From: Clostridiales bacterium
Lineage (GTDB): Bacteria > Bacillota_A > Clostridia > Christensenellales > Aristaeellaceae
Direction: 5' to 3'
NCBI GenBank assembly: GCA_024684665.1
Contig: JAIKWN010000222.1
Location: 1 to 34,351 of the forward strand
Length of the DNA: 34,351 bases
A program made the position numbers and the translations under genes. The notes beneath the pieces are model-generated. The model was not told where the DNA came from. It searched no databases and was given only the letters and a program-made list of their open reading frames with translations. Position 1 is the first letter of the stretch. Each line of letters starts with the position of its first letter. Of this stretch, positions 15,784 to 24,307 are shown piece after piece.

Positions 15784-15857
15784 AGGCAAAACCTTCTCTC
15801 GTTATTGGAATAGAATGGGCAGATTCACAAGGAAAGGATCCGAATGCTCTGCGGGCA

Positions 15858-16499
15858 TCAGAATCCCAGACTGTCATTTACGAGGATGACGAAAATTCGA
15901 TCCTTATGCCGGGAATAACGGGTGATGAGGAACTGGCAGCAGATGGTGTCAGGGGATTTACAGTCCATGCAGGCGCCGGTTTTGGCGCAGGGGGTGGAAA
16001 GCCCGAAGCGCTGCGCGTTGATGGGCGCCGCAATGTTGCGGGCACGCTTCATGGCGCCGTCAAGGTCTTTTGCAATTTTGTTCATGCCGACGATGAGCAG
16101 CACATGCCGCGGGCCCTGGGCGATGGCGGAGACTCGGTTTGAATTCCCGTCGATGTTTACGAGAATGCCGTCTTCCGTCATGGCGTTGGCGCTGGCCAGG
16201 AAGAAGTCCGCATCGTAGGCCATCAGCATGGCGGCGCGCTTGTCCACCATCTCATCGCGGTCGATGAAGCGATAGTTTCCGCTCTTCAGCGCTGAGACGA
16301 GGCCGATTTCGTGCGCGCTCATACAGCCTCCCATGGTGACTATGCTGCCCTCCGGGATCCTGCTCAGGGCTGCGGAGAGGGCTTCCTCCCGGGTATTGCA
16401 GTAGATGCCGTCCATATTGCGGCTTCGCAGGCCGGAAATGATCTTTTCAGAGAGAAGATCATTGCGCATATCGATATATTTCTTTGGCTCGATGCTCAT
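15858..16499 (-). CDS. LUD-domain (lactate utilization-like) protein
   Basis: The 213-residue protein belongs to the LUD family (LutC/YkgG-like), shown by the REEALSAALSRIPEGSIVTM stretch, GGCMSAHEIGL near 68-78, IDRDE, and ADFFLASANAMTEDGILVN. LutC is part of a three-protein lactate oxidation complex, but this gene stands alone with no LutA or LutB neighbours, so that role is unproven. The C-terminal part has a Cys-rich stretch (CAKTGACMDCKSPDTICC, about 175-192) that could bind metal or an Fe-S cluster. The expected Ser of the GGS motif is Cys. ATG 16499 is preferred over the longer frame (16592) because AAGGAG lies 7 bases upstream and the promoter at 16530-16558 falls inside that extension. 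Confidence 0.83.
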   Translation of the reverse strand: MSIEPKKYIDMRNDLLSEKIISGLRSRNMDGIYCNTREEALSAALSRIPEGSIVTMGGCMSAHEIGLVSALKSGNYRFIDRDEMVDKRAAMLMAYDADFFLASANAMTEDGILVNIDGNSNRVSAIAQGPRHVLLIVGMNKIAKDLDGAMKRARNIAAPINAQRFGLSTPCAKTGACMDCKSPDTICCQFLITRYSRHKDRIFVILVNDSLGF

Positions 16500-16529
16500 G
16501 GGGACGCTCCTTCCCATCTGTTTTGAGAG

Positions 16530-16558
16530 AGTATAACGCAGAGCGGCAAAGGATGCAA
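16530..16558 (-). promoter_or_regulatory. promoter of the LUD gene
   Basis: On the minus strand TTGCAT (16553-16558), a 17-base spacer and TATACT (16530-16535). The start near 16523 is about 24 bases before the ATG. It sits just after the transglutaminase stop, so the LUD, hisS and gltX genes need not depend on the moxR promoter. Confidence 0.7.
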
Positions 16559-16576
16559 GCGAAGAGTTCGGGGAGT

Positions 16577-18796
16577 TTATGAAAGGCTCCACCTGCGTTT
16601 CCGGCGCAGGAAACGCGCCTGAACGCGGAGAAAGGCTGCACAGGGACGCTTCCGGAGGGGAAGACGAGCCCGCAGGGTCAGGTATGCGCGCTGGGCATCG
16701 GCGGCATCCTTCGGCGTGACGCCGCCTCTTGCGTAGAAAGCGCGGTTCACGCAGTCCGCTAGGGCATCAAGCCCCGCGCCCGGATAAAAGCTGTCCGCCC
16801 TGCGCAGATACTGGCCGGGCGCTTCGCCAGGACAGGGCGGAAGCCCCCCGGCAGTAAGCAGTGCGCGGCAGGCGTCGTACCAGATGCCTACAGCACGCCG
16901 GTGCAGGACCCCTTTTGCTTCATGCGTGGGGGACGAAAGGAACAGCAGCGCGGCGCAGACAAAACCGGACAGAATTAAAAGAAGGTTCAGGGCATAGGCG
17001 ATCCGGGGAAGGATACCGGAAGAGGAGCCGGCGTCATGTCCGGTACCGGGATTTGGGGTTGGAACAGAAGAAGTAGCAATACTCATGCCGCCAGGATCGC
17101 TGCCGGTGTCAGCATCCGGGCGATCTTCTGTGCCGTTCATTCCATCCGGCGAATGTGACTCTTGGGGGAAGGGGTTGCCTGCCACGGAAGGGTCGCCGTT
17201 TTCTTCTCCGGAACTGGCCGGGGTGGCGTCGAAGGGCGTCCAGCCCAAGCCGGGTAGGTAGATTTCCGCCCAGGCGTGGGCGTCGTATCCCGTCAGCACG
17301 GCGACGCCGTCCGGCCCAGGCCTGGCGGAGAACCCCTCGCAGTAACGCGCGGGCAGTCCCACGCACCTTGCTAGCACCACAAGGGCGGCGGCGAAGCTTG
17401 TGCAGTATCCCCGCCGCTCGGAAAGCAGAAACCAGGAGACGAATTCCCGGTCTTCAGGGGGAAAGCTTTGCCGCAGGGAATAGGGATAGGAGGAGGAAAG
17501 CCACGCGGTCAGCCGTTCTGCCTTGCCTGCGGCTGTGTCCGCGCCCGCGACAGCCACAGAAGCAAGGCGGTATACCCCGGGTTCCACGGATTCCGGGATG
17601 GCAAGGAAGGCGGAAAGATCCGGGATCCCGTCCGCCTGGCTTTCTGCCGTTATAGCGATCTGCTGAATCTCCGGAGAGTTTCCGGTCAGGGGGATTCCCC
17701 GGAAAGCATAAGCATCCCCTTCAGCGAGATTCCGGGTCGCGAAGATTTCGCCCGTCCCGGAATGATAAAGGACAAGGCCGCTGCCCGAGAGTGAATCGAA
17801 GCGCCCGGTGACAAAGAGCGTCCCGGCGCCTTCCGCAAGCAGCCGCACCGATATGCTCTCTTCCGGAGGGAGGGCGCTGCGCAGGGCGCCTTTGGGCAGG
17901 CCCCGGTCAAAAAGGGTATCCCGGAGGGACCTGTAACGGGGATCTGTCAGGAGATAGCGGATCCCCGGAACGGGATCCGAAAAGACGTGCCCGTCATATT
18001 CGCTGTGGATCGCCCCGCGCAGGAGAAGCGGAGATTCTGCGCGCACTTCTAGGATGGGCGCATCGGACGGGAAGGCGCTTCCGCCGGGCCGGCCAGCCCC
18101 GAGGGGTTCCCAGCCAAGGGATGACAAAGAAAAAGGAAGCCGCGCATCCGAATAGAAAAGCCGGTCGCGCAAACCGGAGAAAAGCCCCACAGCCTGCTCC
18201 CGCAGCGCGGGAGATTCAAAGGAAGAAACGGGACTGTGAGACAGGAGCAGGGCCAGGAGAAAAGAGACCATCATGGCAGGCACCGCACGCCGTGCTTGAC
18301 GTCCCGGGGGACAGGCGGACAGGGCGAGGGCGAAAGCGGGCAGCAGCATTCCGTCTGGACTCCCGGCGGGCAAGAGCAGGGCACAGAACAGTGCGACAGC
18401 GATGCCTAGCGGGAGACAGGAAATCTCACCGACGGAAAGCGCGGTTACAGAGAGAAGCACAGAGAGGATAAAAGCCAGGGGTTTCAGGAGAGGAGAAAGC
18501 ACTGCGGGTAGATCCTCGAGTGTTCCGGGGTCAGCCGCCAGTGCCCTCAGATCCGGAACCATGAAATACAGGGCGGCCAGTACGGCGAACAGAGAAAGCG
18601 GATAGAGCAGGAAACGCAGCCGCCGGAAGGGAAACAGGATTGAATAGACGAGGAGCGGGGCTGCGAGTATGGCGGCCAGGAAGGCGGGCGGCAGAGAAAG
18701 GTTCAGCCGATCAAGGAGGGAGAACAGGACGGACGCTGTGAGCAGCAGCGCCTGGGCAAGCAGCAGCAAAAGCCCGTCGGGAAATGAGCGTTTCAT
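16577..18796 (-). CDS. membrane-anchored transglutaminase-like protein (TgpA type)
   Basis: The 739-residue protein has about six N-terminal transmembrane segments (to about residue 195), a large extracellular part with the transglutaminase core, one more membrane segment near 600-630 and a cytosolic C-terminal region like DUF4129. The catalytic triad is visible: Cys465 in RRGYCTSF, His507 in DAHAWAEIYL and Asp523 in WTPFDATP. A Gly/Ser/Pro/Asp-rich linker follows the core. The family is a predicted protease or protein cross-linking enzyme of the cell surface, usually with MoxR and DUF58 partners, as here. The start ATG shares its A with the DUF58 stop (TGATG), so the two are translationally coupled. 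Confidence 0.9.
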   Translation of the reverse strand: MKRSFPDGLLLLLAQALLLTASVLFSLLDRLNLSLPPAFLAAILAAPLLVYSILFPFRRLRFLLYPLSLFAVLAALYFMVPDLRALAADPGTLEDLPAVLSPLLKPLAFILSVLLSVTALSVGEISCLPLGIAVALFCALLLPAGSPDGMLLPAFALALSACPPGRQARRAVPAMMVSFLLALLLSHSPVSSFESPALREQAVGLFSGLRDRLFYSDARLPFSLSSLGWEPLGAGRPGGSAFPSDAPILEVRAESPLLLRGAIHSEYDGHVFSDPVPGIRYLLTDPRYRSLRDTLFDRGLPKGALRSALPPEESISVRLLAEGAGTLFVTGRFDSLSGSGLVLYHSGTGEIFATRNLAEGDAYAFRGIPLTGNSPEIQQIAITAESQADGIPDLSAFLAIPESVEPGVYRLASVAVAGADTAAGKAERLTAWLSSSYPYSLRQSFPPEDREFVSWFLLSERRGYCTSFAAALVVLARCVGLPARYCEGFSARPGPDGVAVLTGYDAHAWAEIYLPGLGWTPFDATPASSGEENGDPSVAGNPFPQESHSPDGMNGTEDRPDADTGSDPGGMSIATSSVPTPNPGTGHDAGSSSGILPRIAYALNLLLILSGFVCAALLFLSSPTHEAKGVLHRRAVGIWYDACRALLTAGGLPPCPGEAPGQYLRRADSFYPGAGLDALADCVNRAFYARGGVTPKDAADAQRAYLTLRARLPLRKRPCAAFLRVQARFLRRKRRWSLS

Positions 18797-19923
18797 CAAG
18801 AAATCACCCCTTCCGGTGTGACTGTGCGCACGTCGGCGCCGGAGAGGCGGAGCCTCTCAAGCAGGGCGGCGTCAAAATCCTCCGGAGAGCCGGGAAGCAT
18901 GGTCAAAGAAACCTCTACTCCATCCGAGCGCAGCCGATGAAGCAGATCCGCATCCCGCGGGGAAAGGCGCGGGGAAAAAACTGCCACTGCGTCCGGCAGG
19001 CGCACCGCAGAGGCGGCCTGGGAGAGCAGCTCCGTGAGGGTCAGGCTTTTTCCGCCCGCGGCGGATGCGAGCAAACGGCGGGGCAGGGGCAGGTCCGCTT
19101 CCGTCACCATGGGAAGATCCAAAGCCTGCCCCTGCGGGAGAAGTAACCGGAGCCTTCCTTCTCGCGCGGCATCGGAGCAGAGAAAAGAAAAACAGGCTTC
19201 CGACAGAACGTCGAACGCTTCCGGGGAAAGCCCTCCGGCGGAAAAAGCGACAAGCAGATCGGCATCTCGCCTTCGTTCCGGTGTACGGATAACCAGATCG
19301 CCATGCCGGGCGGAAAGCTTCCAATGGACGCGGCTGAGGGAGTCGCCCGGCTGGAAACCCCGGATCCTGTCCGGTTCATCCCGCTCCGGATCGGCAGGCG
19401 CGCCAGGCCGCAGACTGTCCGGAAGAGCAGGAACGTTCCACTTTACCGGGTTCGGGAGGATCAGAACGGATGGAGCGGTGTCCCGTAGACGGACGCGGAA
19501 GCGGAAGAGGCCGGCGGCGTCTGAGAGGATCAGCTGACGAATCCGCGCTTCATAGCGCCCGACGTGCGGGAAAACACAGGGGATCGCAACGTCGGAGCGG
19601 CCCCAGTGGGAGGCGCGCAGGATGTACCATGCCGGTTTCCCGTCCGGCAAAATGACTTCCGCCTCCGGATGCGCCGCGGGCAGGACTGCATGCATGACGA
19701 GATTAAGGCACAGGGGAACGGTCTCTCCCCGGCTGGCTTCTCCCACGGGAAAACGCTGTGAGGCCCGCAAGGTCAGCCGTGCGGAAAGAACGACCAAAAG
19801 CTCTGTCCCGAACAGGCAGAGCAGAATCATCCCGGGAAAGAAAAATGTGTGCAAAGAAAAAGCGGCCGACAGGAACCAGAAAGCTAGGGCCGCGAGAAGG
19901 CAGAAAAGACTGCGGGCTGTCAT
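18796..19923 (-). CDS. DUF58 domain protein
   Basis: The 375-residue protein has two N-terminal membrane helices (about 5-50) and the DUF58 signature RIRGFQPGDSLSRVHWKLSARHGDLVIRTPE split over about 205-235, followed by a von Willebrand A-like region. DUF58 proteins pair with MoxR ATPases, which are thought to act as chaperones for their metal-binding partner. The frame extends to 20304 within moxR. ATG 19923 overlaps the moxR stop by four bases (ATGA), fits the family N-terminus and is chosen. It also overlaps the transglutaminase start by one base. The tight overlaps at both ends suggest fixed stoichiometry. Confidence 0.9.
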   Translation of the reverse strand: MTARSLFCLLAALAFWFLSAAFSLHTFFFPGMILLCLFGTELLVVLSARLTLRASQRFPVGEASRGETVPLCLNLVMHAVLPAAHPEAEVILPDGKPAWYILRASHWGRSDVAIPCVFPHVGRYEARIRQLILSDAAGLFRFRVRLRDTAPSVLILPNPVKWNVPALPDSLRPGAPADPERDEPDRIRGFQPGDSLSRVHWKLSARHGDLVIRTPERRRDADLLVAFSAGGLSPEAFDVLSEACFSFLCSDAAREGRLRLLLPQGQALDLPMVTEADLPLPRRLLASAAGGKSLTLTELLSQAASAVRLPDAVAVFSPRLSPRDADLLHRLRSDGVEVSLTMLPGSPEDFDAALLERLRLSGADVRTVTPEGVIS

Positions 19924-20861
19924 CGTCTGTGCCCTACTGAGACGGAAGAAAGGAGTATGGAAAGGATCTCTTCCGGCGCGGTTCCGCGCATACGCGCTTC
20001 CGGGGATAACACAAGGCGGTGAGCCCAGACGGGGACGAGCATGCGCTGGATATCCTCCGGGAGGACGTAATCCCGTCCCCGCAAGAGGGCGAGCCCCTGG
20101 GACGCGCGTCCTAGGGCGACGCAGGCGCGGGTGCTGGCACCCAGGGAAAGTCCCGCATTTCCCCGCGTGGCGGCTGCCAGATTCACGATATACCGTCTCA
20201 CGTCGGGTGAAAGATACACGGCGGACGCCTGTTCCGACAGGGACAGGATATCCTCCGCGCGGCAGACGGGTTCCACGAGCGAAAGCGGCGGCTGCGCCTG
20301 GCAATACCGTTCCAGGATGGAAGCTTCATCCGCTGGCGACGGATAGCCTAGATGGATGCGCAGGAGAAAACGATCCGTCTGCGCTTCCGGAAGGGGATAG
20401 GTGCCGATAAAATCCTGCGGGTTCTGGGTGGCCAGAACGAGAAAGGGCCGGGGGACGGGATGCGCGACACCGTCTACCGTCACCTGCCGCTCCTCCATGG
20501 CTTCAAGGAGGGCCGACTGGGTTTTCGGAGAAGTACGGTTGATCTCATCGGCCAGGACGATCTGCGACAGAATAGGGCCGGGCCGGTAGACAAAAGTCCC
20601 GTCCGGACCGGGCATGGTAAACCCCATGATATCGGAGGGAGTAAGGTCAGGCGTGAATTGGATGCGGGAAAACGAGCAGGACAGGGAGCGGGCGAGAGCG
20701 GAAGCCAGGGTCGTCTTGCCTACGCCTGGAACGTCCTCGATAAGAGCATGGCCGCCAGAGAGAAGGGCGACAAGTAAAAACTCGACTGCTTCGCCATTCC
20801 CCAAAAAAGCCTGCCCGATATTCTCCTGCAGCCGCGAGAGCACGGCACCGGCATCGATCAT
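19920..20861 (-). CDS. MoxR-family AAA+ ATPase
   Basis: This 313-residue AAA+ ATPase has Walker A VPGVGKTT at 44-51, Walker B VLADEI at 102-107, then NRTSPKTQSALLEAMEE, ATQNP (sensor 1) and GTYPLPEAQTDRF with the arginine finger, and a C-terminal lid helix bundle with STRACVALGRAS. MoxR proteins use ATP to help assemble or activate partner proteins, here presumably DUF58 and the transglutaminase. ATG 20861 has AAAGGAG 6 bases upstream; the open frame running to 21074 crosses the promoter and is not coding. It is the first gene of the cassette. Confidence 0.93.
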   Translation of the reverse strand: MIDAGAVLSRLQENIGQAFLGNGEAVEFLLVALLSGGHALIEDVPGVGKTTLASALARSLSCSFSRIQFTPDLTPSDIMGFTMPGPDGTFVYRPGPILSQIVLADEINRTSPKTQSALLEAMEERQVTVDGVAHPVPRPFLVLATQNPQDFIGTYPLPEAQTDRFLLRIHLGYPSPADEASILERYCQAQPPLSLVEPVCRAEDILSLSEQASAVYLSPDVRRYIVNLAAATRGNAGLSLGASTRACVALGRASQGLALLRGRDYVLPEDIQRMLVPVWAHRLVLSPEARMRGTAPEEILSILLSSVSVGHRR

Positions 20862-20901
20862 GAATTCTCCTTTCCGGCACGACAGCAGTTTGTTGTCCGG
20901 T

Positions 20902-20930
20902 ATTATACCGATGGCGCTGACGTTTTGCAA
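20902..20930 (-). promoter_or_regulatory. promoter of the moxR-DUF58-transglutaminase operon
   Basis: On the minus strand TTGCAA (20925-20930), a 17-base spacer and a perfect TATAAT (20902-20907). The start near 20895 is about 34 bases before the moxR ATG. Confidence 0.8.
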
Positions 20931-21005
20931 GCGACTGGAAAGAGGAGCTGGACCCGGCTTGTACCATTTCAAATCAAATGCGCCGACAAACGCACGTGTT
21001 TTATA

Positions 21006-21025
21006 CTGCAATTTTAAAAATGCAG
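21006..21025. promoter_or_regulatory. 20-bp near-perfect palindrome upstream of putP
   Basis: CTGCA-A-TTTT-AAAA-A-TGCAG is symmetric except for one A/A position. It ends 7 bases before the putP -35 hexamer, a place typical for an activator or repressor site. Confidence 0.5.
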
Positions 21026-21032
21026 GAAACCC

Positions 21033-21061
21033 TTGACGAAAAATGCATTGTAAAGTATAAT
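21033..21061 (+). promoter_or_regulatory. putP promoter
   Basis: TTGACG (21033-21038), a 17-base spacer and a perfect TATAAT (21056-21061). The start near 21068 gives a 5' leader of about 70 bases. Confidence 0.85.
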
Positions 21062-21105
21062 GCGGGACAATCAAACGAAAATCTGCGCTAAAAATGAATT
21101 GTAAA
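21039..21105 (+). repeat. direct repeat around the putP promoter
   Basis: AAAAATGCATTGTAAA (21039-21054) and AAAAATGAATTGTAAA (21090-21105) differ at one of 16 positions and are 51 bases apart. A shorter AAAAATGCA also occurs at 21016-21024. The first copy fills the promoter spacer and the second lies in the leader, where TGAATT-GTAA-AATTCA (21095-21110) is also an inverted repeat. Confidence 0.55.
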
Positions 21106-21138
21106 ATTCACAAAGCGCAAAAGAGAGGAGAGACGCCT

Positions 21139-22593
21139 GTGAAACTCTCGGAGGTCGTCGTCTTTATTGTTTATCTCGTCTTTATGCTGGGGATCGGACT
21201 CTTTTTCTTCCTGCGCTCCCGTGGAGGCAACGAGAAGAGTTATTTCCTGGGCGACCGGAAGATGGGCCCGTGGGTTTCGGCGCTCTCCGCCGGGGCCAGC
21301 GACATGAGCGCATGGGTGCTCATGGGTCTGCCCGCGTCGATTTACGCGCTCGGTCTGGGGCAGATCTGGATCGCCGTGGGCCTCATGATCGGCTACGCGC
21401 TCAGCTGGCTCTTTGAGGCGCCGCGCCTCAGGCGCTTCTCCATCGTCTGCGGCGATTCGATCACGATCCCGCAGTACCTGACCAACCGCTTTCTTTCGAA
21501 ATCTGGCGTGCTGCGCATCCTCTGCGCCATCGTCTTCCTCGTAGCCTATACGATTTATTCCGCTTCCAGCCTCAAGGCCTGCGGAACGCTGTTCCACACG
21601 GTGACGGGCATGGATGCGACTTACGCTATGTACCTGGCCGCGGTTATCATCATCGCGTACACCTTCCTGGGCGGCTTCTCCGCCGTCTGCTGGACGGACT
21701 TCTTCCAGGGCATGCTGATGCTGGGTGCGTTGCTGGTCGCACCGATCTTCGCCGTTACCCGGCTCGTCGGCGCGCCGGTCGGCGAACTTTCCCCCAATTA
21801 CTGGAATCTCTATACGGACTGGCGGGAGATCGTTTCCGGCCTGGCCTGGGGCCTCGGCTATTTCGGTATGCCGCATATCATCATCCGGTTCATGTCCGTC
21901 CGTTCCCAGAGCGAACTCAAAAAGTCCGCGAGGATCGGCATCTGCTGGACGCTGCTCATCCTGAGCTTCGCAGTGGTTGCGGGTGTCGTCGGACGGCTGT
22001 TCCTGGGATATGATGAAACGATCGCAGGAAATTCCACAGTATTCATCATGATGGTGCGGAGGATATTCCCGGGCGTCATCTCCGGCATCCTGCTCTCTGC
22101 AGTCCTCGCGGCTTCCATGAGCACAGCGGACAGCCAGCTACTTACTGCCGCCTCCGCCTTCGCGAGCGACGTGTATAAACCCGTCATCCGGAAAAACAAG
22201 GCCAATGATGCCGAGATGCTCTGGGCGGGGCGCTGGGTCGTGCTGGCTATCGCTTTTATCAGCCTCATGATTGCTTCGAATCCGAACAGCGGCTCCATCA
22301 TGGCGCTGGTCGAAAATGCCTGGGGCATCTTCGGCGCCGCCTTTGGTCCGGCGATCCTGCTGTCCCTCTTCTGGCGGCGGTTCACTTTCCCCGGCGCGGT
22401 AGCGGGTATTGCCGTCGGCGCGCTTGCGGACATCGGATGGCTCCTGTTCTTCAAGAGCACCGGGATCTATGAAATCCTGCCTGGTTTCGTCCTGGGTTTC
22501 GTTGCGGCGGTTCTCGTGACCCTGCTTACGCCTGCCCCCGGCCTTGAGGTGGAAAGCCTGTTTGACGGCGCTGTTCAGAATCTTGATAAATAA
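21139..22593 (+). CDS. putP: sodium:proline symporter PutP
   Basis: This 484-residue member of the sodium:solute symporter family has about 13 transmembrane segments. Typical PutP blocks are seen: YFLGDRKMGPWVSALSAGASDMSAW near the start, the ITIPQYLTNRF loop, the GGFSAVCWTDFFQG segment, and AASMSTADSQLLTAASAFASD late, with Ser/Thr residues for the Na+ site. It would import proline with Na+. The start GTG 21139 has AGAGGAG 8 bases upstream; the ATG at 21094 has no ribosome site and would add 15 charged residues, so it is rejected. An NhaC-family antiporter follows 26 bases downstream. Confidence 0.92.
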   Translation: MKLSEVVVFIVYLVFMLGIGLFFFLRSRGGNEKSYFLGDRKMGPWVSALSAGASDMSAWVLMGLPASIYALGLGQIWIAVGLMIGYALSWLFEAPRLRRFSIVCGDSITIPQYLTNRFLSKSGVLRILCAIVFLVAYTIYSASSLKACGTLFHTVTGMDATYAMYLAAVIIIAYTFLGGFSAVCWTDFFQGMLMLGALLVAPIFAVTRLVGAPVGELSPNYWNLYTDWREIVSGLAWGLGYFGMPHIIIRFMSVRSQSELKKSARIGICWTLLILSFAVVAGVVGRLFLGYDETIAGNSTVFIMMVRRIFPGVISGILLSAVLAASMSTADSQLLTAASAFASDVYKPVIRKNKANDAEMLWAGRWVVLAIAFISLMIASNPNSGSIMALVENAWGIFGAAFGPAILLSLFWRRFTFPGAVAGIAVGALADIGWLLFFKSTGIYEILPGFVLGFVAAVLVTLLTPAPGLEVESLFDGAVQNLDK

Positions 22594-22619
22594 TTGAGCT
22601 GAAAAAGGAGAGAATGTAT

Positions 22620-24245
22620 ATGAACCGAATCGCTCTGCGAAGAACCGCGCTCATTCTGCTGCTCCTCTTCGCAGCCTTCGCTGTTCTGCCGGTCCTTGCG
22701 GAAGAAGCCGCCGAAGTCGCTGAGGCTGCGGATGCGCCCGTCTCCGCTTTCTTTCAGACGCCGTGGTCCCTGCTGCCGGCGGTGATTGCCATTGCCCTGG
22801 CGCTCATCACCAAGGAGGTGTATTCCTCCCTTTTCATCGGCATCCTGACAGGAGGCCTCCTGTACTCCTCTTTTAATTTTGAGGGAACGCTGCTGCACGT
22901 CTTCAACGACGGCATCGTGGCCTCCTTGGCGGATTCTTACAACGTTGGCATTCTGGTGTTCCTGGTGATCCTGGGCGCGATGGTCAGCATCATGAACCGA
23001 GCCGGTGGCTCTGCGGCTTTCGGACGATGGGCTGGAGAAAGGATCCACACTCGTGCGGGCGCGCAGCTGGCGACCATCGGCCTCGGCGTGCTGATCTTCA
23101 TCGACGATTATTTCAACTGCCTGACGGTCGGTTCCGTCATGCGCCCTGTTTCTGACAAACACAGGATCAGCCGCGCGAAGCTGGCCTACGTGATCGACGC
23201 TACGGCTGCGCCAGTGTGCATCATAGCGCCGGTATCGTCCTGGGCGGCAGCGGTCTCCAGCTATGTGGAAGAGGGCAATGGTCTATTCCTCTTCATTAAG
23301 GCGATCCCCTTCAACTTCTATGCGATCTTGACCATCGTCATGATGATCGTGCTGGCACTTACGAATCTGGATTACGGCCCGATGGCACGGCACGAGCGCA
23401 ATGCCATCGAGAACGGCGACCTCTTCTCCGGCAAGCGCGCCTATGCCGAGGAAACCTCGAGGACGGATACGAAGGGCAAAGTCATCGACCTGGTCCTGCC
23501 GATTCTGGTTCTGATCGTTTCCTGCGTCATCGGGATGGTCTATTCCGGCGGCTTCTTCTCCGGTGCATCCTTTGTCGAAGCATTCTCGAATTCGGATGCT
23601 TCGGTGGGCCTCATGCTGGGAAGCGCGGTAACGCTTGTCCTCACGGTGATCTTCTATCTCTGCCGCCGGGTGCTTTCCTTCCGGGAGATTATGGACGGTA
23701 TCCCCGATGGCTTCAAAGCCATGGTGCCGGCGATCCTCATCCTGACATTTGCTTGGAGCCTCAAGAACATGACCGACTCCCTGGGAGCAAAACAGTTTGT
23801 CGCGGGACTGGTGCAGCAGTCGGCAGGCAGCTTCCATGCGCTGCTGCCCGGCATTGTCTTCCTGATCGCCTGTTTCCTGTCCTTCGCAACGGGCACTTCC
23901 TGGGGCACCTTCGGCATCCTGATCCCGATCACACTGTCCGTATTCCCCCTGACCGAGCCCCTCGGCGTGGTTTGCGTTTCCGCCTGCATGGCGGGTGCGG
24001 TCTGCGGCGACCACTGCTCCCCGATTTCGGACACCACCATTATGGCTAGCGCGGGCGCGCAGTGCGATCATGTGACCCATGTTTCCACACAGCTTCCCTA
24101 TGCCATTACAGTTGCGGTGGTCAGTTTCGTTGCTTACCTCATCGCGGGCTTTGTCCCGAACGCTCTAGTAGCTCTTCCGATTGCTATCATCCTTATGATC
24201 GGAACGCTTCTTGTCGTGCGACGTATCGTGGGAGAAAAGGACTGA
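22620..24245 (+). CDS. NhaC-family Na+/H+ antiporter
   Basis: The 541-residue membrane protein matches the NhaC group (COG1757) by ALITKEVYSSLFIG, LIFIDDYFNCLTVG, VIDATAAPVCIIAPVSSW, FATGTSWGTFGILIPI and AGAVCGDHCSPISDTTIMAS, the last being the most diagnostic. Some relatives exchange malate/lactate rather than only Na+/H+. The N-terminus carries a signal-peptide-like helix (about 7-27, ending VLAEE) and an acidic/alanine stretch before the core. ATG 22620 lies 9 bases after AAGGAG; ATG 22614 is only 3 bases away and less likely. Being 26 bases after putP, it is probably co-transcribed and could export Na+ that enters with proline. Confidence 0.88.
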   Translation: MNRIALRRTALILLLLFAAFAVLPVLAEEAAEVAEAADAPVSAFFQTPWSLLPAVIAIALALITKEVYSSLFIGILTGGLLYSSFNFEGTLLHVFNDGIVASLADSYNVGILVFLVILGAMVSIMNRAGGSAAFGRWAGERIHTRAGAQLATIGLGVLIFIDDYFNCLTVGSVMRPVSDKHRISRAKLAYVIDATAAPVCIIAPVSSWAAAVSSYVEEGNGLFLFIKAIPFNFYAILTIVMMIVLALTNLDYGPMARHERNAIENGDLFSGKRAYAEETSRTDTKGKVIDLVLPILVLIVSCVIGMVYSGGFFSGASFVEAFSNSDASVGLMLGSAVTLVLTVIFYLCRRVLSFREIMDGIPDGFKAMVPAILILTFAWSLKNMTDSLGAKQFVAGLVQQSAGSFHALLPGIVFLIACFLSFATGTSWGTFGILIPITLSVFPLTEPLGVVCVSACMAGAVCGDHCSPISDTTIMASAGAQCDHVTHVSTQLPYAITVAVVSFVAYLIAGFVPNALVALPIAIILMIGTLLVVRRIVGEKD

Positions 24246-24307
24246 ACGCAGAACAAAAACCAAAAACGGCGGACTGAAACGCAGCCCGGAAAAGGCGAAG
24301 GCGCAAA

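Noticed and set aside
14291..15857. T-box riboswitch for hisS or gltX
   Set aside because: Neither leader shows a T-box sequence or the stem arrangement, and both gaps (74 and 143 bases) are short for one.
19622..20410. 262-codon open frame on the plus strand opposite DUF58 and moxR
   Set aside because: It is an Arg/Gly/Ala-rich shadow of two overlapping minus-strand genes.
23283..24080. 265-codon open frame opposite the antiporter gene
   Set aside because: It reads as a hydrophilic mirror of membrane helices and has no support as a gene.
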